In this document: piece after piece, positions 8,280-17,290 of the stretch
How positions within the stretch are numbered: the stretch's first letter is position 1
Layout of the letters: every line of letters begins with the position of its first letter
Source of the DNA: Chitinivibrionales bacterium
GTDB lineage: Bacteria; Fibrobacterota; Chitinivibrionia; Chitinivibrionales; JANQEN01
DNA length: 64,000 bases
Assembly: GCA_028278335.1 (NCBI GenBank)
Contig: JANQEN010000012.1
Coordinates: 1-64,000 of the forward strand
Reading direction: 5' to 3'
Translations under genes and position numbers: made by a program
Notes under the pieces: model-generated
Databases searched by the model: none
Told to the model about the DNA's origin: nothing
Seen by the model: the letters and a program-made list of their open reading frames with translations, nothing else

Positions 8280-10454
8280 ATGAAAACGTTGACAGACAAA
8301 ACACCTCTCTATAAATCAATTCTATTAGTACTTTTACTTGTTTTTATAACGCATGCTAAAATAACACCCCTTATTCCGGAGGAAGAGGCCTTTGTTTCCT
8401 TAGAAGAGTTTTTTGTTAGCTTCTCCTATTCATCAAGTACCCCAGTAAAAAAGATAGCCCTCTATTTCGACGATTTAAACATCTCTACAGCCATAAGAAA
8501 AACAAAGACAACCATAAGTTTTATTCCTCAAGAAAACTTTAAAAAGCGAGATGGCATTCTTGGCCCTCATGTGATTACCATTTTCCTCTTTGGTCCCTTT
8601 CGAGAAGTGCTTGAAAAGCGCACTCTTCGCTTTTACATCACTGAAAAAAGAAATATTTCCTCTGTGGATAAGCTTGCCTTAATTGAACAGGGAGAAAATC
8701 TTACTGGAGTCACTTTAGAAACAATCGATCACTCGGGCACCATTTATTCGGGCATAGACTACCGCTCGTATCAAGATAGTGGCGTTTTTGCCGGTATCTT
8801 AGAAGCCAGTGGCTATGGAGATCGAGGGAAATGGTTTTACAACTACAATATTTCATTGACAAGCAAGACTGACAAAAATGCCCAATCCCCACAAAATCTC
8901 CGAGTTGCCACCGGATATGGCGACCTATTCAAAATTGGTATTGGAGACAACTGGCCCTCATACAATAAATTTGTCTTGGATGGTGTTAGAATTCGTGGTG
9001 TAGAGCTGAGTTTAAAAACACCAAAAAAGTCTGTTAACCTCGATATTATTGGTGGTAGTTCACTACGCGCTGTGGATCCTTTCTCAACTCAGCTTAACGA
9101 TTCATCAAGCACACTCCATGATGGGACCTATCGACGAGATATCTTTGCAACCCGACTGCATTTTGGGAGTGGCAAAGTATTTAAACTTGGATTCGATTTT
9201 TTAAAAGGGCGGGAAGACTCAACCTCAATTTCGCAAGTGGTGCGAAGAGACACTTCAATTATTACTGTTGACAGCATCAACAATCAATTTGACACTTTGA
9301 TAAATGAATCCTTTGTGGGCCCAAAGGAAAATCTTGCAGTTGGTGCAGATCTTTCAATACATCTTTTTGATAAACGGATAGCTCTCTTTTCCAACTATGC
9401 CTTTAGTCTTTATACGGATAATATGCTCATCCGCGATAGTATTTTCTATAATTACAGTCCTGGCAATTTTTTTACTATAAACGGTACAACCAAACCCCTT
9501 CCCTTAGACGATGAAAGTCCTGGCGAAGCATTTTCCAGTGCAATGGTTTGGGATGCTGGCTTTCGTTTAGAATTGCCCTTTAAAACAGTCCGAGAAACCT
9601 TTGAGTGTTCCTATTTTCAGCATGGCGGTAACTTCACCTCCTTTGGTAACAATTTTCTTTCGGTTAACAAAGCAGGAATACAACTCTATGAGGAGCTGAG
9701 ACTCCTCAGTGGAAAGATCACGATCAACAGCACCTTTCGGTTCTATACTGATGACCTCAATGGATTAAAACCAGATCCTACAAACACTTCAAGTTTTACC
9801 TTAAACACAGCCCTTTTTTGGGATGCAAAGCTCCCAGCACTTTCTCTTTTTTACAATAACCTTTCCAGTAGAACTCAGGATACAAAACCACATCGTTTAG
9901 AAAATAAAAATCATGGTGTAGGAACAAGCATAAGCTACACAAGGGCTTTTTCCTTTGCCACACACAGTGCATCCTTTCGCTATGAATTCAGAAAACGATC
10001 GCTTAGTAATGCCTATCAATTTCTCGATGAGGATAGCACCAGTCAAGACACTATCCCCATCTTCAAAGATAGCATAATCGGTGATGAAGACAATTCACAA
10101 TTGGTGTCTCTCTTTGTAAATAGTAGATTCTCATCGCTACCGCTCCGGACACGGCTTGGTCTTACCGGGATGCTCTCAAAGGGTGCCTTTACAACAAACG
10201 AGGTAATTCCTTCAATTGGATTGACCTGGGTTATTATACCTGAAAAGATGCTTACTGATTTTGATCTTCTCTACCGCCATATGAATGATGCCTCCTATGA
10301 GCCAACCAATGATCTTGAATTTGAATCAAGTTGGCATTATCAGTTTGCCAAACAACATTCTCTGTATGCAGAAGTCGGTTTTGATAAACGCTTTGGCTCG
10401 GAATATCAATATGTTGACCGAAACGTTAAAGTAACCTACGAGTATCGCTATTAA
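8280..10454 (+). CDS. Outer-membrane beta-barrel protein
   Basis: The protein has 724 residues with a signal peptide (about 1-26). An N-terminal Ig-like region (about 30-125, with phrases such as VSLEEFFVSFSYSSSTPVKK) precedes alternating amphipathic strands through to the end. The final residues, VKVTYEYRY, end in an aromatic, the usual BAM recognition signature. It closes the operon with 4439 and 5565. No TonB box or plug motif was recognised, so a substrate cannot be named. It could be a porin, the outer-membrane anchor for the repeat protein, or a secretion channel. Confidence 0.75.
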   Translation: MKTLTDKTPLYKSILLVLLLVFITHAKITPLIPEEEAFVSLEEFFVSFSYSSSTPVKKIALYFDDLNISTAIRKTKTTISFIPQENFKKRDGILGPHVITIFLFGPFREVLEKRTLRFYITEKRNISSVDKLALIEQGENLTGVTLETIDHSGTIYSGIDYRSYQDSGVFAGILEASGYGDRGKWFYNYNISLTSKTDKNAQSPQNLRVATGYGDLFKIGIGDNWPSYNKFVLDGVRIRGVELSLKTPKKSVNLDIIGGSSLRAVDPFSTQLNDSSSTLHDGTYRRDIFATRLHFGSGKVFKLGFDFLKGREDSTSISQVVRRDTSIITVDSINNQFDTLINESFVGPKENLAVGADLSIHLFDKRIALFSNYAFSLYTDNMLIRDSIFYNYSPGNFFTINGTTKPLPLDDESPGEAFSSAMVWDAGFRLELPFKTVRETFECSYFQHGGNFTSFGNNFLSVNKAGIQLYEELRLLSGKITINSTFRFYTDDLNGLKPDPTNTSSFTLNTALFWDAKLPALSLFYNNLSSRTQDTKPHRLENKNHGVGTSISYTRAFSFATHSASFRYEFRKRSLSNAYQFLDEDSTSQDTIPIFKDSIIGDEDNSQLVSLFVNSRFSSLPLRTRLGLTGMLSKGAFTTNEVIPSIGLTWVIIPEKMLTDFDLLYRHMNDASYEPTNDLEFESSWHYQFAKQHSLYAEVGFDKRFGSEYQYVDRNVKVTYEYRY

Positions 10455-10625
10455 TAGGTAAGTTCGGCCAAATCAGTCTACCTGCAAATATCCACACACC
10501 ATAACAATTGAACCCAATTAAAGTATCCTTTCATCCAATAGCAAAGTTGCTCTGGGCCGATAATCTGCCCATATATATTTTTCTGAACAATTTTACAGTA
10601 TTCCTATAAACGCAATGAGATAGAA

Positions 10626-12392
10626 ATGAGCTCAATTAAATCAGCACTAACAAATCTATTTTCAAAAGCCTTTGAAGATAATGGTCTTGACCCAAAATTC
10701 GGTGTAGTTGTAGAATCCCAACGATCTGACTTGGGACAGTTTCAATGTAATGGTGCCTTGGCAGCAGCCAAAGCAGCAAAAAAGAATCCCCGAGAAATCG
10801 CTCAGAACATAATAAAAAGCCTTGAACATATAGACTATTTCCAACCCCTCACCATTGCGGGACCGGGATTTATCAATATTACCCTTAGGGATTCTTTTTT
10901 AGGAGAACAGATAACAGAACTCTCCCAAAATTCTCGCTTAGGTTGCCCATTAAAGGAAAAAAGCAAAACAATTGTTATTGATTTTGGCAGCCCCAATGTG
11001 GCAAAACCCATGCATGTTGGTCACCTACGCTCTGCCATTATTGGTGATGCACTCCAGCGATTGTTCAAATTCCAAGGCTATACCGTAATCAGCGATAATC
11101 ATGTGGGTGACTGGGGTACCCAAATGGGAATGCTTATCGGTGAACTACAAACCCGAGAACCGATGCTTCCCTATTTCGATGCCTCTTTTTCCGACCCCTA
11201 CCCTGAAAAGCCCCCCCTCTCTCTCTCTGATCTAGAAGAGATGTATCCCGTTGCCAGTAAAAAATGCAAAGCTGATGACAAGCTTATGGCAGATGCCATT
11301 AAAGCCACTGATGAGCTTCAAAATGGGAGGGCAGGTTACCTTGCCCTTTGGAAACACTTTGTGGATCTCTCCCTGGAAGCATTAAAAAATGACTTTTCAA
11401 AACTGGATGTTGTCTTTGATCATTGGTATGGAGAGAGTTTTTATACAGACCGCATGAAAAGTCTTGTAAAGCGGTTGAAAGAGGAGGGGCATGCGATTGT
11501 TAGTGATCAAGCTTTGGTGCTCCCCGTGGCTCAAGAGAGTGATGAAAAAGAGATACCACCGGTTATGCTTGTCAAATCAAACGGTGGATTTCTGTATGGC
11601 ACCTCTGATATAGCAACAATTGAGTTTCGTCGCGAAACCTTTAATGCAGACACTATTCTCTATGTTGTTGACAAAAGACAGAGCCTTCACTTTGAACAGG
11701 TCTTTAGAGCAGTGCGAAAGACTGGTATTGCAAAAAAGGAAACGCACCTTACTCATGTTGGTTTTGGTACGGTCAATGGCCCCGATGGTAAACCCTTTAA
11801 AACGCGGGCCGGTGGTGTTATGAAACTTGCCGCTCTTATCGAAGAGGTCACTCAAAAGGCAAAGGAGCGTATGCAGGAGGCAGAAATTGCTCAAGGCATG
11901 GCCGAAGAGGAGTACAACAACATCGCAATTATGGTAGGTAAAGCAGCTTTAAAGTTTGCTGATTTGATGAACCATCGCCTTTCCGATTACATCTTTGATA
12001 TTGAAAAATTTAGCCGCTTCGAAGGAAAAACCGGACCCTACCTCTTATATACTGCGGTACGTATCAAATCAATCATGAGAAAGGCCACAGAAAAGGGTGT
12101 TACCCCTGGCCCACTTTTAGAGCCAGGAGACAAAGAACGAGGGCTGATGCTTCTTTTAGGCAACCTCCCCGATATAATTGAAAGCACAGAAGAGCATTTT
12201 GCACCTAATTTTATCTGTGATTTTGCCTATGCTTTAGCACAAGAATTTAATCGATTTTACCGCGAATGCCACATCCTCAATGAATCCGATGCAGCAATCC
12301 AGTCATCGTGGTTAACTCTATCTAATCTTTGCTTAAGACAACTTGAGCTTCTTTTAAGCATATTAGGGATTGAAATCCCCGAGAGAATGTAG
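10626..12392 (+). CDS. argS: Arginyl-tRNA synthetase
   Basis: This 588-residue class I synthetase charges tRNA-Arg with arginine in the cytoplasm. Visible motifs are the N-terminal Arg-tRNA recognition region (about 1-90), the HIGH-type signature NVAKPMHVGHLRSA (about 124-137), the KMSK-equivalent region around GKPFKTRAGG (about 390) and the C-terminal DALR anticodon-binding domain with RFEGKTGPYLLY. The length is normal. It is preceded by 170 bases without a clear promoter and converges with the CDP-alcohol transferase gene, 8 bases away. Confidence 0.97.
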   Translation: MSSIKSALTNLFSKAFEDNGLDPKFGVVVESQRSDLGQFQCNGALAAAKAAKKNPREIAQNIIKSLEHIDYFQPLTIAGPGFINITLRDSFLGEQITELSQNSRLGCPLKEKSKTIVIDFGSPNVAKPMHVGHLRSAIIGDALQRLFKFQGYTVISDNHVGDWGTQMGMLIGELQTREPMLPYFDASFSDPYPEKPPLSLSDLEEMYPVASKKCKADDKLMADAIKATDELQNGRAGYLALWKHFVDLSLEALKNDFSKLDVVFDHWYGESFYTDRMKSLVKRLKEEGHAIVSDQALVLPVAQESDEKEIPPVMLVKSNGGFLYGTSDIATIEFRRETFNADTILYVVDKRQSLHFEQVFRAVRKTGIAKKETHLTHVGFGTVNGPDGKPFKTRAGGVMKLAALIEEVTQKAKERMQEAEIAQGMAEEEYNNIAIMVGKAALKFADLMNHRLSDYIFDIEKFSRFEGKTGPYLLYTAVRIKSIMRKATEKGVTPGPLLEPGDKERGLMLLLGNLPDIIESTEEHFAPNFICDFAYALAQEFNRFYRECHILNESDAAIQSSWLTLSNLCLRQLELLLSILGIEIPERM

Positions 12393-12400
12393 CTAAATAA

Positions 12401-12997
12401 TCAGCGGGAAACCTTTTTTGCATTCTGCCAGACAATAACAATTCTTTGAATCACCGTTACATAACATAAAACAGAAAGCGCACCCAATCCCCAGATCATT
12501 CGTGCTGGACCAAGCATTTGAAAGGCTGCTACTATTATCAGTCTTTCCGGACGCTGCATGAGTCCTCGAGAGCAATCTACCCCAGCACCCTCTGCGCGTG
12601 CTTTTACATAGCTAATAAGAATAGATCCGGTAATTGTGGTAAATACAAGAATAGCACCAAGAAAATTTGTATCCTGAGAGTAAAGATAATACCAAAGGAT
12701 CCCACCTAACCACAAAATTTCAGTGATGCGATCACAGACAGAGTCAAAAATTGCCCCAAATACGCTTTTTTTGTTCGCTTCACGGGCTAGTACCCCGTCC
12801 AACCCATCCATACAAGCACCCAAAACCATAAAAATTATGGCGAATTTCCATCGACCAAAGGCAGTATAAAAACCACAGGTCCCAAAAAGAAGAACACCAC
12901 AAAGGGTAAGATGATTTGGATGAACCCCTATTTTAGCCAATATCATGGCAATAGGACGAAGAATTGAGTTATAAAGCGGTTTTAATCCTTCGATCAT
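12401..12997 (-). CDS. CDP-alcohol phosphatidyltransferase family protein
   Basis: This 198-residue integral membrane enzyme transfers a phosphatidyl group from a CDP-activated lipid to an alcohol during phospholipid synthesis. The family signature DG-x2-AR-x8-G-x3-D-x3-D is complete: D64, G65 (of MDGLDG), A71-R72, G81, D85, D89. About five or six hydrophobic helices follow. The acceptor (glycerol phosphate, inositol phosphate or other) cannot be told from the motif, so PgsA is only one option. It is divergent from rpmB. Confidence 0.88.
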   Translation of the reverse strand: MIEGLKPLYNSILRPIAMILAKIGVHPNHLTLCGVLLFGTCGFYTAFGRWKFAIIFMVLGACMDGLDGVLAREANKKSVFGAIFDSVCDRITEILWLGGILWYYLYSQDTNFLGAILVFTTITGSILISYVKARAEGAGVDCSRGLMQRPERLIIVAAFQMLGPARMIWGLGALSVLCYVTVIQRIVIVWQNAKKVSR

Positions 12998-13093
12998 TTT
13001 ATAAATAAATTGGTTGGTCCTTGATTAATTATTATTGAAATATATATATTAGGTGCGCTTTAAAGTTAGTATGTGAATAAGCGGAGGAAAAAA

Positions 13094-13276
13094 ATGGCTA
13101 GAACCTGTGAAAAATGTGGCAAGCATCCCCGATCTGGAAAGTCGATCTCCCATGCCCACAATGTTAACAATAGAATTTTCTATCCCAACCTGCGTACGAT
13201 TAAAACCGTAGAGAATGGGACTCCTAAGAAAATTAAAATTTGTATGCAATGCTTAAAGACTATGACCAAAGTTTAA
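13094..13276 (+). CDS. rpmB: 50S ribosomal protein L28 (zinc-ribbon form)
   Basis: This 60-residue protein starts at the ATG at 13094 with an ideal GGAGG at 13083-13087; an in-frame upstream start at 13073 would lack this ribosome-binding site. MARTCEKCGK, SISHAHNVNNR and FYPNLR are typical of L28. Two CxxC pairs (CEKC near the start, CMQC near the end) make this the zinc-binding form. It is monocistronic, with its own promoter region and a strong terminator immediately downstream. Confidence 0.95.
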   Translation: MARTCEKCGKHPRSGKSISHAHNVNNRIFYPNLRTIKTVENGTPKKIKICMQCLKTMTKV

Positions 13277-13303
13277 AGTAGATTATTATTAATGCAAATA
13301 GAG

Positions 13304-13335
13304 AGGGCTTCGAGAAATTCGAAGCCCTTTTCTTT
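13304..13335 (+). terminator. Rho-independent terminator of rpmB
   Basis: A perfect 10-bp stem AGGGCTTCGA (13304-13313) / TCGAAGCCCT (13319-13328) with a 5-base loop is followed by a T-rich run. It begins 27 bases after the rpmB stop codon. Confidence 0.92.
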
Positions 13336-13358
13336 ATGTAATTAAGTCTGTTAACAAT

Positions 13359-14705
13359 TTATTTAATATTTACAATGGCCCGCCTGATAACGTGGTTTTT
13401 CTTACCCTTCATAATAATATAGTAGGGACCAGAGCTTAAATCCTTTAATTTCTCATGGTAACCCTTACCTTCAAAGGACGCGACTTTACGACCTCGAGTA
13501 TCGTAGATCAATCCTAAACCACCCAGTAAGTATTTATGGGGATTGTAGTTAACATGATTGCTATTGGGAGAGTAAATTATCGGCACACCACCGGGCTCAC
13601 CGACTTTAAAAATCTGGGCCTCAATAGACACTCCTGGATTAACATTGAAAGCAACGGCATTAAAATCGAAACCCGCATCGTTAATACTATCGTAGGCTAG
13701 TTTGCCGTTGATATAAAATTTGTAATCCTTAGAAACTACCAGTGTGTCTGTTGTTCCATTGATGTATGATTCTGGTCCATGTGGTAAGTATGTACCAGTA
13801 TGGCATACGGCATACTTTCTATTGGCATTGATCCAGAAAAGATAGGATTTTGTTATGGAGGGGGTCTCCATTTTAAAGAAATTCACTCCATAGAGCGCCT
13901 CTTTGTTTCCACCCTTATAGGTGACAATCGTTGTACAGGCTTTATTCTTATACAAACCACTGGTAAAGAGGGTTAGTTGTGAATTCACATTTGATATTTT
14001 TAATACCCCACCTTCAGATTTAACAGTAGCAGGGTTATTGTTGATGGGGGCCCAACCAACAATATCATTATCATCAAAGCTATCTCTAAATCCTGTTACA
14101 TACTCTCCTTTTTTATATTGATCGGTGACCAGCACATGGTCGAAGGATACATTAATACCACCGCCGATAAAGAATCCAATATTTCCTGCAGAGAAATCGG
14201 AATTAGTAAGCCGTTCAAGAAGCACACCATTACAATAGAGGCTGGTTTCACCATTCTTCTTACTTACTTTTAACGTGTTGTTATCCAAAGAGATAAAGGA
14301 GTTCCACCCATAGCTAATTGATTGAAATGAAAGACTTGAGCCAGATTTCACAAATTTCCCAAAGGTATACTGTCGCGTATTGGCTATAAATAGCACATAG
14401 CATTGCATATCAGCTTGCATGTTAAATATGATGCCAACCGCCTGTTGAGCTGGGAAGGTATTTACCTTAAATTTGGCACTGTATGTATACTGTGCAGGAA
14501 GTGCAGTACTATTTTTTATAATCGCCTGTTGTCCTCCTGGGACAATAACATTGTATAAACCACCACTGCAGTTGGTTTGAGGAGCACCACTAACTGTTAC
14601 CCAGTTGTTGGCATTGTTAAAGGCGTCTTCAAATATGGTCCCACCATAGAGAAACGAAATTAGACATAAGAGTGTTCCCGCAACAATTGCGATCTTTCTG
14701 TTCAT
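13359..14705 (-). CDS. Secreted beta-sandwich protein with C-terminal sorting-like domain
   Basis: The protein has 448 residues with a signal peptide (about 1-21, ending FLYGG). Two similar concanavalin/LamG-like units occupy about 22-195 and 205-365; each starts with a D-AF/SF-(D/N)-N motif (EDAFNNANNW, RDSFDDNDIVGW) and has an xLxVSK strand. The last 70 residues (YDTRGRKVASFEGKG...LSSGPYYIIMKG...RRAIVNIK) resemble a type IX type A sorting domain. It is probably a carbohydrate-binding or adhesive surface protein. No catalytic residues were identified. It converges on the rpmB terminator. Confidence 0.75.
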   Translation of the reverse strand: MNRKIAIVAGTLLCLISFLYGGTIFEDAFNNANNWVTVSGAPQTNCSGGLYNVIVPGGQQAIIKNSTALPAQYTYSAKFKVNTFPAQQAVGIIFNMQADMQCYVLFIANTRQYTFGKFVKSGSSLSFQSISYGWNSFISLDNNTLKVSKKNGETSLYCNGVLLERLTNSDFSAGNIGFFIGGGINVSFDHVLVTDQYKKGEYVTGFRDSFDDNDIVGWAPINNNPATVKSEGGVLKISNVNSQLTLFTSGLYKNKACTTIVTYKGGNKEALYGVNFFKMETPSITKSYLFWINANRKYAVCHTGTYLPHGPESYINGTTDTLVVSKDYKFYINGKLAYDSINDAGFDFNAVAFNVNPGVSIEAQIFKVGEPGGVPIIYSPNSNHVNYNPHKYLLGGLGLIYDTRGRKVASFEGKGYHEKLKDLSSGPYYIIMKGKKNHVIRRAIVNIK

Positions 14706-15021
14706 TATGCTTACCTTTCGAAAATCTTCCTTCTAATGCTACTTATTATAATATAATAAAAATCTTCAAATTTATAACACATTAAGATAATTACAGTTTA
14801 ATAGATCCTGCAAATAAAATGAATGTGCCTATTCACCGGTTCTGTTTTACCCCGACTCGGTTTGAAATATATTTTACTAAAACAGATTATTTTTTACAAT
14901 ATTAAATAAATCTAGTCGTAATTTATATATTAAAGTGTATATTTATTTTTTTGAACACAAAATTAACAAGCATCTATTTGTATTCATGCATACCTGTAAA
15001 CAGTCGTACTCTATTAAAATA
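14706..15021. other. AT-rich divergent intergenic region
   Basis: About 300 bases between the leftward secreted protein gene and a rightward outer-membrane protein gene. It is strongly AT-rich from 14738 onward. No RNA gene, repeat or defined promoter motif was seen. In-frame upstream starts for the next gene (GTG 14935, ATG 14986) fall inside it. Confidence 0.4.
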
Positions 15022-15612
15022 ATGTTCAGATTTTTTTTATTAGTAACTCTGGCAGCTAGTGGATTTGCAAAAAGCGATTCAGTTGAAACGCTTTCCAAAG
15101 ATATAATACTGTGCAAATATGATTATGGCCTCTTTGTATCATCCTCACTCATACTTCCCCAAGCAAGCTCTGCCAATAATTGGAAGCACTACATCCTGGG
15201 TGGTGCCCGATTAGACTTACCAACCCATAATCCTAATCTGCACCTGCATATAACCGCAGAAGTCGGTCAGATCGATATGAAGGACAATACTGTTCAAAAC
15301 ATAGAGACCATGCACTCTTCAGTCACAATATCCTATTTTCTTCCATTGCCTAAAATTCAACCTCTCTATGTTCGGCCCTTTGCAGGATTCGCTAATATGA
15401 CCATTTGCCCCTGGGAGTTTAAATTGAAGGATGTACTTCAACATCCTACGCGATATTGCGAAAGTGAAATGGGACTTGTGGGAGGCGTTGAACTCTGCTA
15501 TCGATACAATCGACTCTTTGTGGCTTTGCCGATCTCTGGCTATTATATTCTCTCAGATCCACAACGATTTACAACAGCGAATTTATCAATCCTTTTGGGA
15601 GTTGTTTTTTAA
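15022..15612 (+). CDS. Small secreted, probable outer-membrane barrel protein
   Basis: Starting at the ATG at 15022, the protein has 196 residues beginning MFRFFLLVTLAASGFA, a compact signal peptide. The ATG at 14986 is a reasonable alternative and gives a more basic n-region; no ribosome-binding site decides between them. The mature part alternates hydrophobic and polar residues and ends LSILLGVVF, with the C-terminal Phe typical of outer-membrane barrels. The size suggests an 8-stranded barrel. It is followed after 18 bases by a larger barrel gene, suggesting cotranscription. Function unknown. Confidence 0.65.
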   Translation: MFRFFLLVTLAASGFAKSDSVETLSKDIILCKYDYGLFVSSSLILPQASSANNWKHYILGGARLDLPTHNPNLHLHITAEVGQIDMKDNTVQNIETMHSSVTISYFLPLPKIQPLYVRPFAGFANMTICPWEFKLKDVLQHPTRYCESEMGLVGGVELCYRYNRLFVALPISGYYILSDPQRFTTANLSILLGVVF

Positions 15613-15630
15613 GATCAGGATAGTACCTTT

Positions 15631-17286
15631 ATGAGAATTTTCATTCGATGTTCCGTGTTTAGCATGCTCCTTTTTTTCAGCTCTCTTAGCTATGCTGAAA
15701 ACGATACGTATATACCCCTACGATTAGATGGGTATAACACACTCCTTTTTAATCAGGAATACCCGCATAAATCGCTCAATATGTATTCGATTATCTATGG
15801 TAATCCATTAGACCAATTTCCCTACAATGCGATAAAGGACTATAAGAAAGACTCTCTTTTACATGTGCAATTCCTTGCAACTGCAGGCTCCGAAGCTGGT
15901 GAGCCGATGCTCAACATCTTCACTGGTGGGGCTGGGGAAAATAGAGATCACTACACTAAATTTTTAAGCGCAGTTAGATTTCCCAACAAATCCTTTGATA
16001 TGTTTTATAGCTATCAGTATGTTGACAATTACAGCGACCGCTATGATGGATTGTGGAACACCTTTGCTAAAGCCATGGGAAAAGAGATGGCCTATAGTGA
16101 AGAGGGATTGGCAAAGGAAATATCTGCGGGATTCACCCTATACGCTCCAATAGCTTCAATGTCTCTTAAAACAACCAGTTATCGTCATTGGGGTGCAACA
16201 CCCTATTTCTTCGGTCCTGTACATAGTAGAGGCTACTTAGTTCTCCCCTCGGTAAACTTTAATTTTAAAAAGAGTGCACTAACCAGTGATTTCTTTTTTG
16301 ACTACCACCGGGACTACTTTGACCATCTACAGTTTAATGAGTTTACCGATGAAGGGTGGGACATCTCCTGGGACAGAAAATTCAAAAATGGTATGCTTGG
16401 AAGTTTAAGTCACCATAGAAACTCTCGATTTAGCCCTTCCTCATATGCACAAGCATCAATGCATGACACTTTAGAAACCTATATGGCCTGGACAGTGCTT
16501 GGTAAAATCTATAATAACCTTCGACTGGGTGGGCTAGCAAAGATGAGCTATATTCAAATTCCAAAGATAGCCTTTACCTTAGAGGGTGGTTGGGATGTTA
16601 CTCCGCGAGAAAGAGAGTACTCCTTTAGAAACAATAAATCTTGGGTGGATTATCAAACTCGATTAATCGAGACTGCCTACTTCCATTCTACCTTCCAATA
16701 TCATGACACGCTATTATATCCAATCAAAGCTTCCATATGGGTTGACTATTGCGATAACCCCCTATGGGAATCGGTACAATTTATTGGCACATCTAAAACG
16801 ATTATTCGCCAGGACACTATAAGCAATGCAGCTCACCTTACAACCGGCGCCAAAGGCTCCTATTTAGTTTCATACAAAAAGCTTTCAGCACTTCTCTGGG
16901 GAAACATGGTAATCACGCCAAAAAATAAAAAGGTACGTTTTTCCTTACCAATGAATTTTGGTGCTGACCTTGCCTATGGCAAACCTGACAATGATTCTCT
17001 TTATATTGGATTAAGGATAGAATCGAGAGACCGTGCGGTAATTAATTATAAAAAAGTTGGCTCGAAAAAAACTCTCCAGTATGTGGCCCCCGCTCAAACA
17101 AGTGCCTCCTTGGACGTAAGAATTCCACTGATTCTTCCCTTTGCCCGGGAACATGTTCGGACCAATCTCTTTGCTACGGTTGGACCAATTCATTTTCTCT
17201 CAGAGGCAAAACGAATCAAGGAGCATCCGGCAGGTAATAAAATTGGCCCCTTAATAGCGCTTGGTGTAAAGGGCTTTTTTAATTAG
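15631..17286 (+). CDS. Probable outer-membrane beta-barrel protein
   Basis: The protein has 551 residues with a signal peptide (about 1-22, ending LSYA). The rest is rich in amphipathic strands and aromatic girdle residues and ends GVKGFFN. No plug domain, TonB box or enzyme motif was seen. It lies 18 bases after the smaller barrel gene and converges with the phosphohexomutase gene 4 bases away. It could be a porin or transporter; the substrate is unknown. Confidence 0.65.
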   Translation: MRIFIRCSVFSMLLFFSSLSYAENDTYIPLRLDGYNTLLFNQEYPHKSLNMYSIIYGNPLDQFPYNAIKDYKKDSLLHVQFLATAGSEAGEPMLNIFTGGAGENRDHYTKFLSAVRFPNKSFDMFYSYQYVDNYSDRYDGLWNTFAKAMGKEMAYSEEGLAKEISAGFTLYAPIASMSLKTTSYRHWGATPYFFGPVHSRGYLVLPSVNFNFKKSALTSDFFFDYHRDYFDHLQFNEFTDEGWDISWDRKFKNGMLGSLSHHRNSRFSPSSYAQASMHDTLETYMAWTVLGKIYNNLRLGGLAKMSYIQIPKIAFTLEGGWDVTPREREYSFRNNKSWVDYQTRLIETAYFHSTFQYHDTLLYPIKASIWVDYCDNPLWESVQFIGTSKTIIRQDTISNAAHLTTGAKGSYLVSYKKLSALLWGNMVITPKNKKVRFSLPMNFGADLAYGKPDNDSLYIGLRIESRDRAVINYKKVGSKKTLQYVAPAQTSASLDVRIPLILPFAREHVRTNLFATVGPIHFLSEAKRIKEHPAGNKIGPLIALGVKGFFN

Positions 17287-17290
17287 CCCA

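Noticed and set aside
10526-10564. Possible sigma-28 promoter upstream of argS (TAAAGTAT ... GCCGATAA)
   Set aside because: The two boxes are 29 bases apart instead of 11, and argS is not a flagellar gene.
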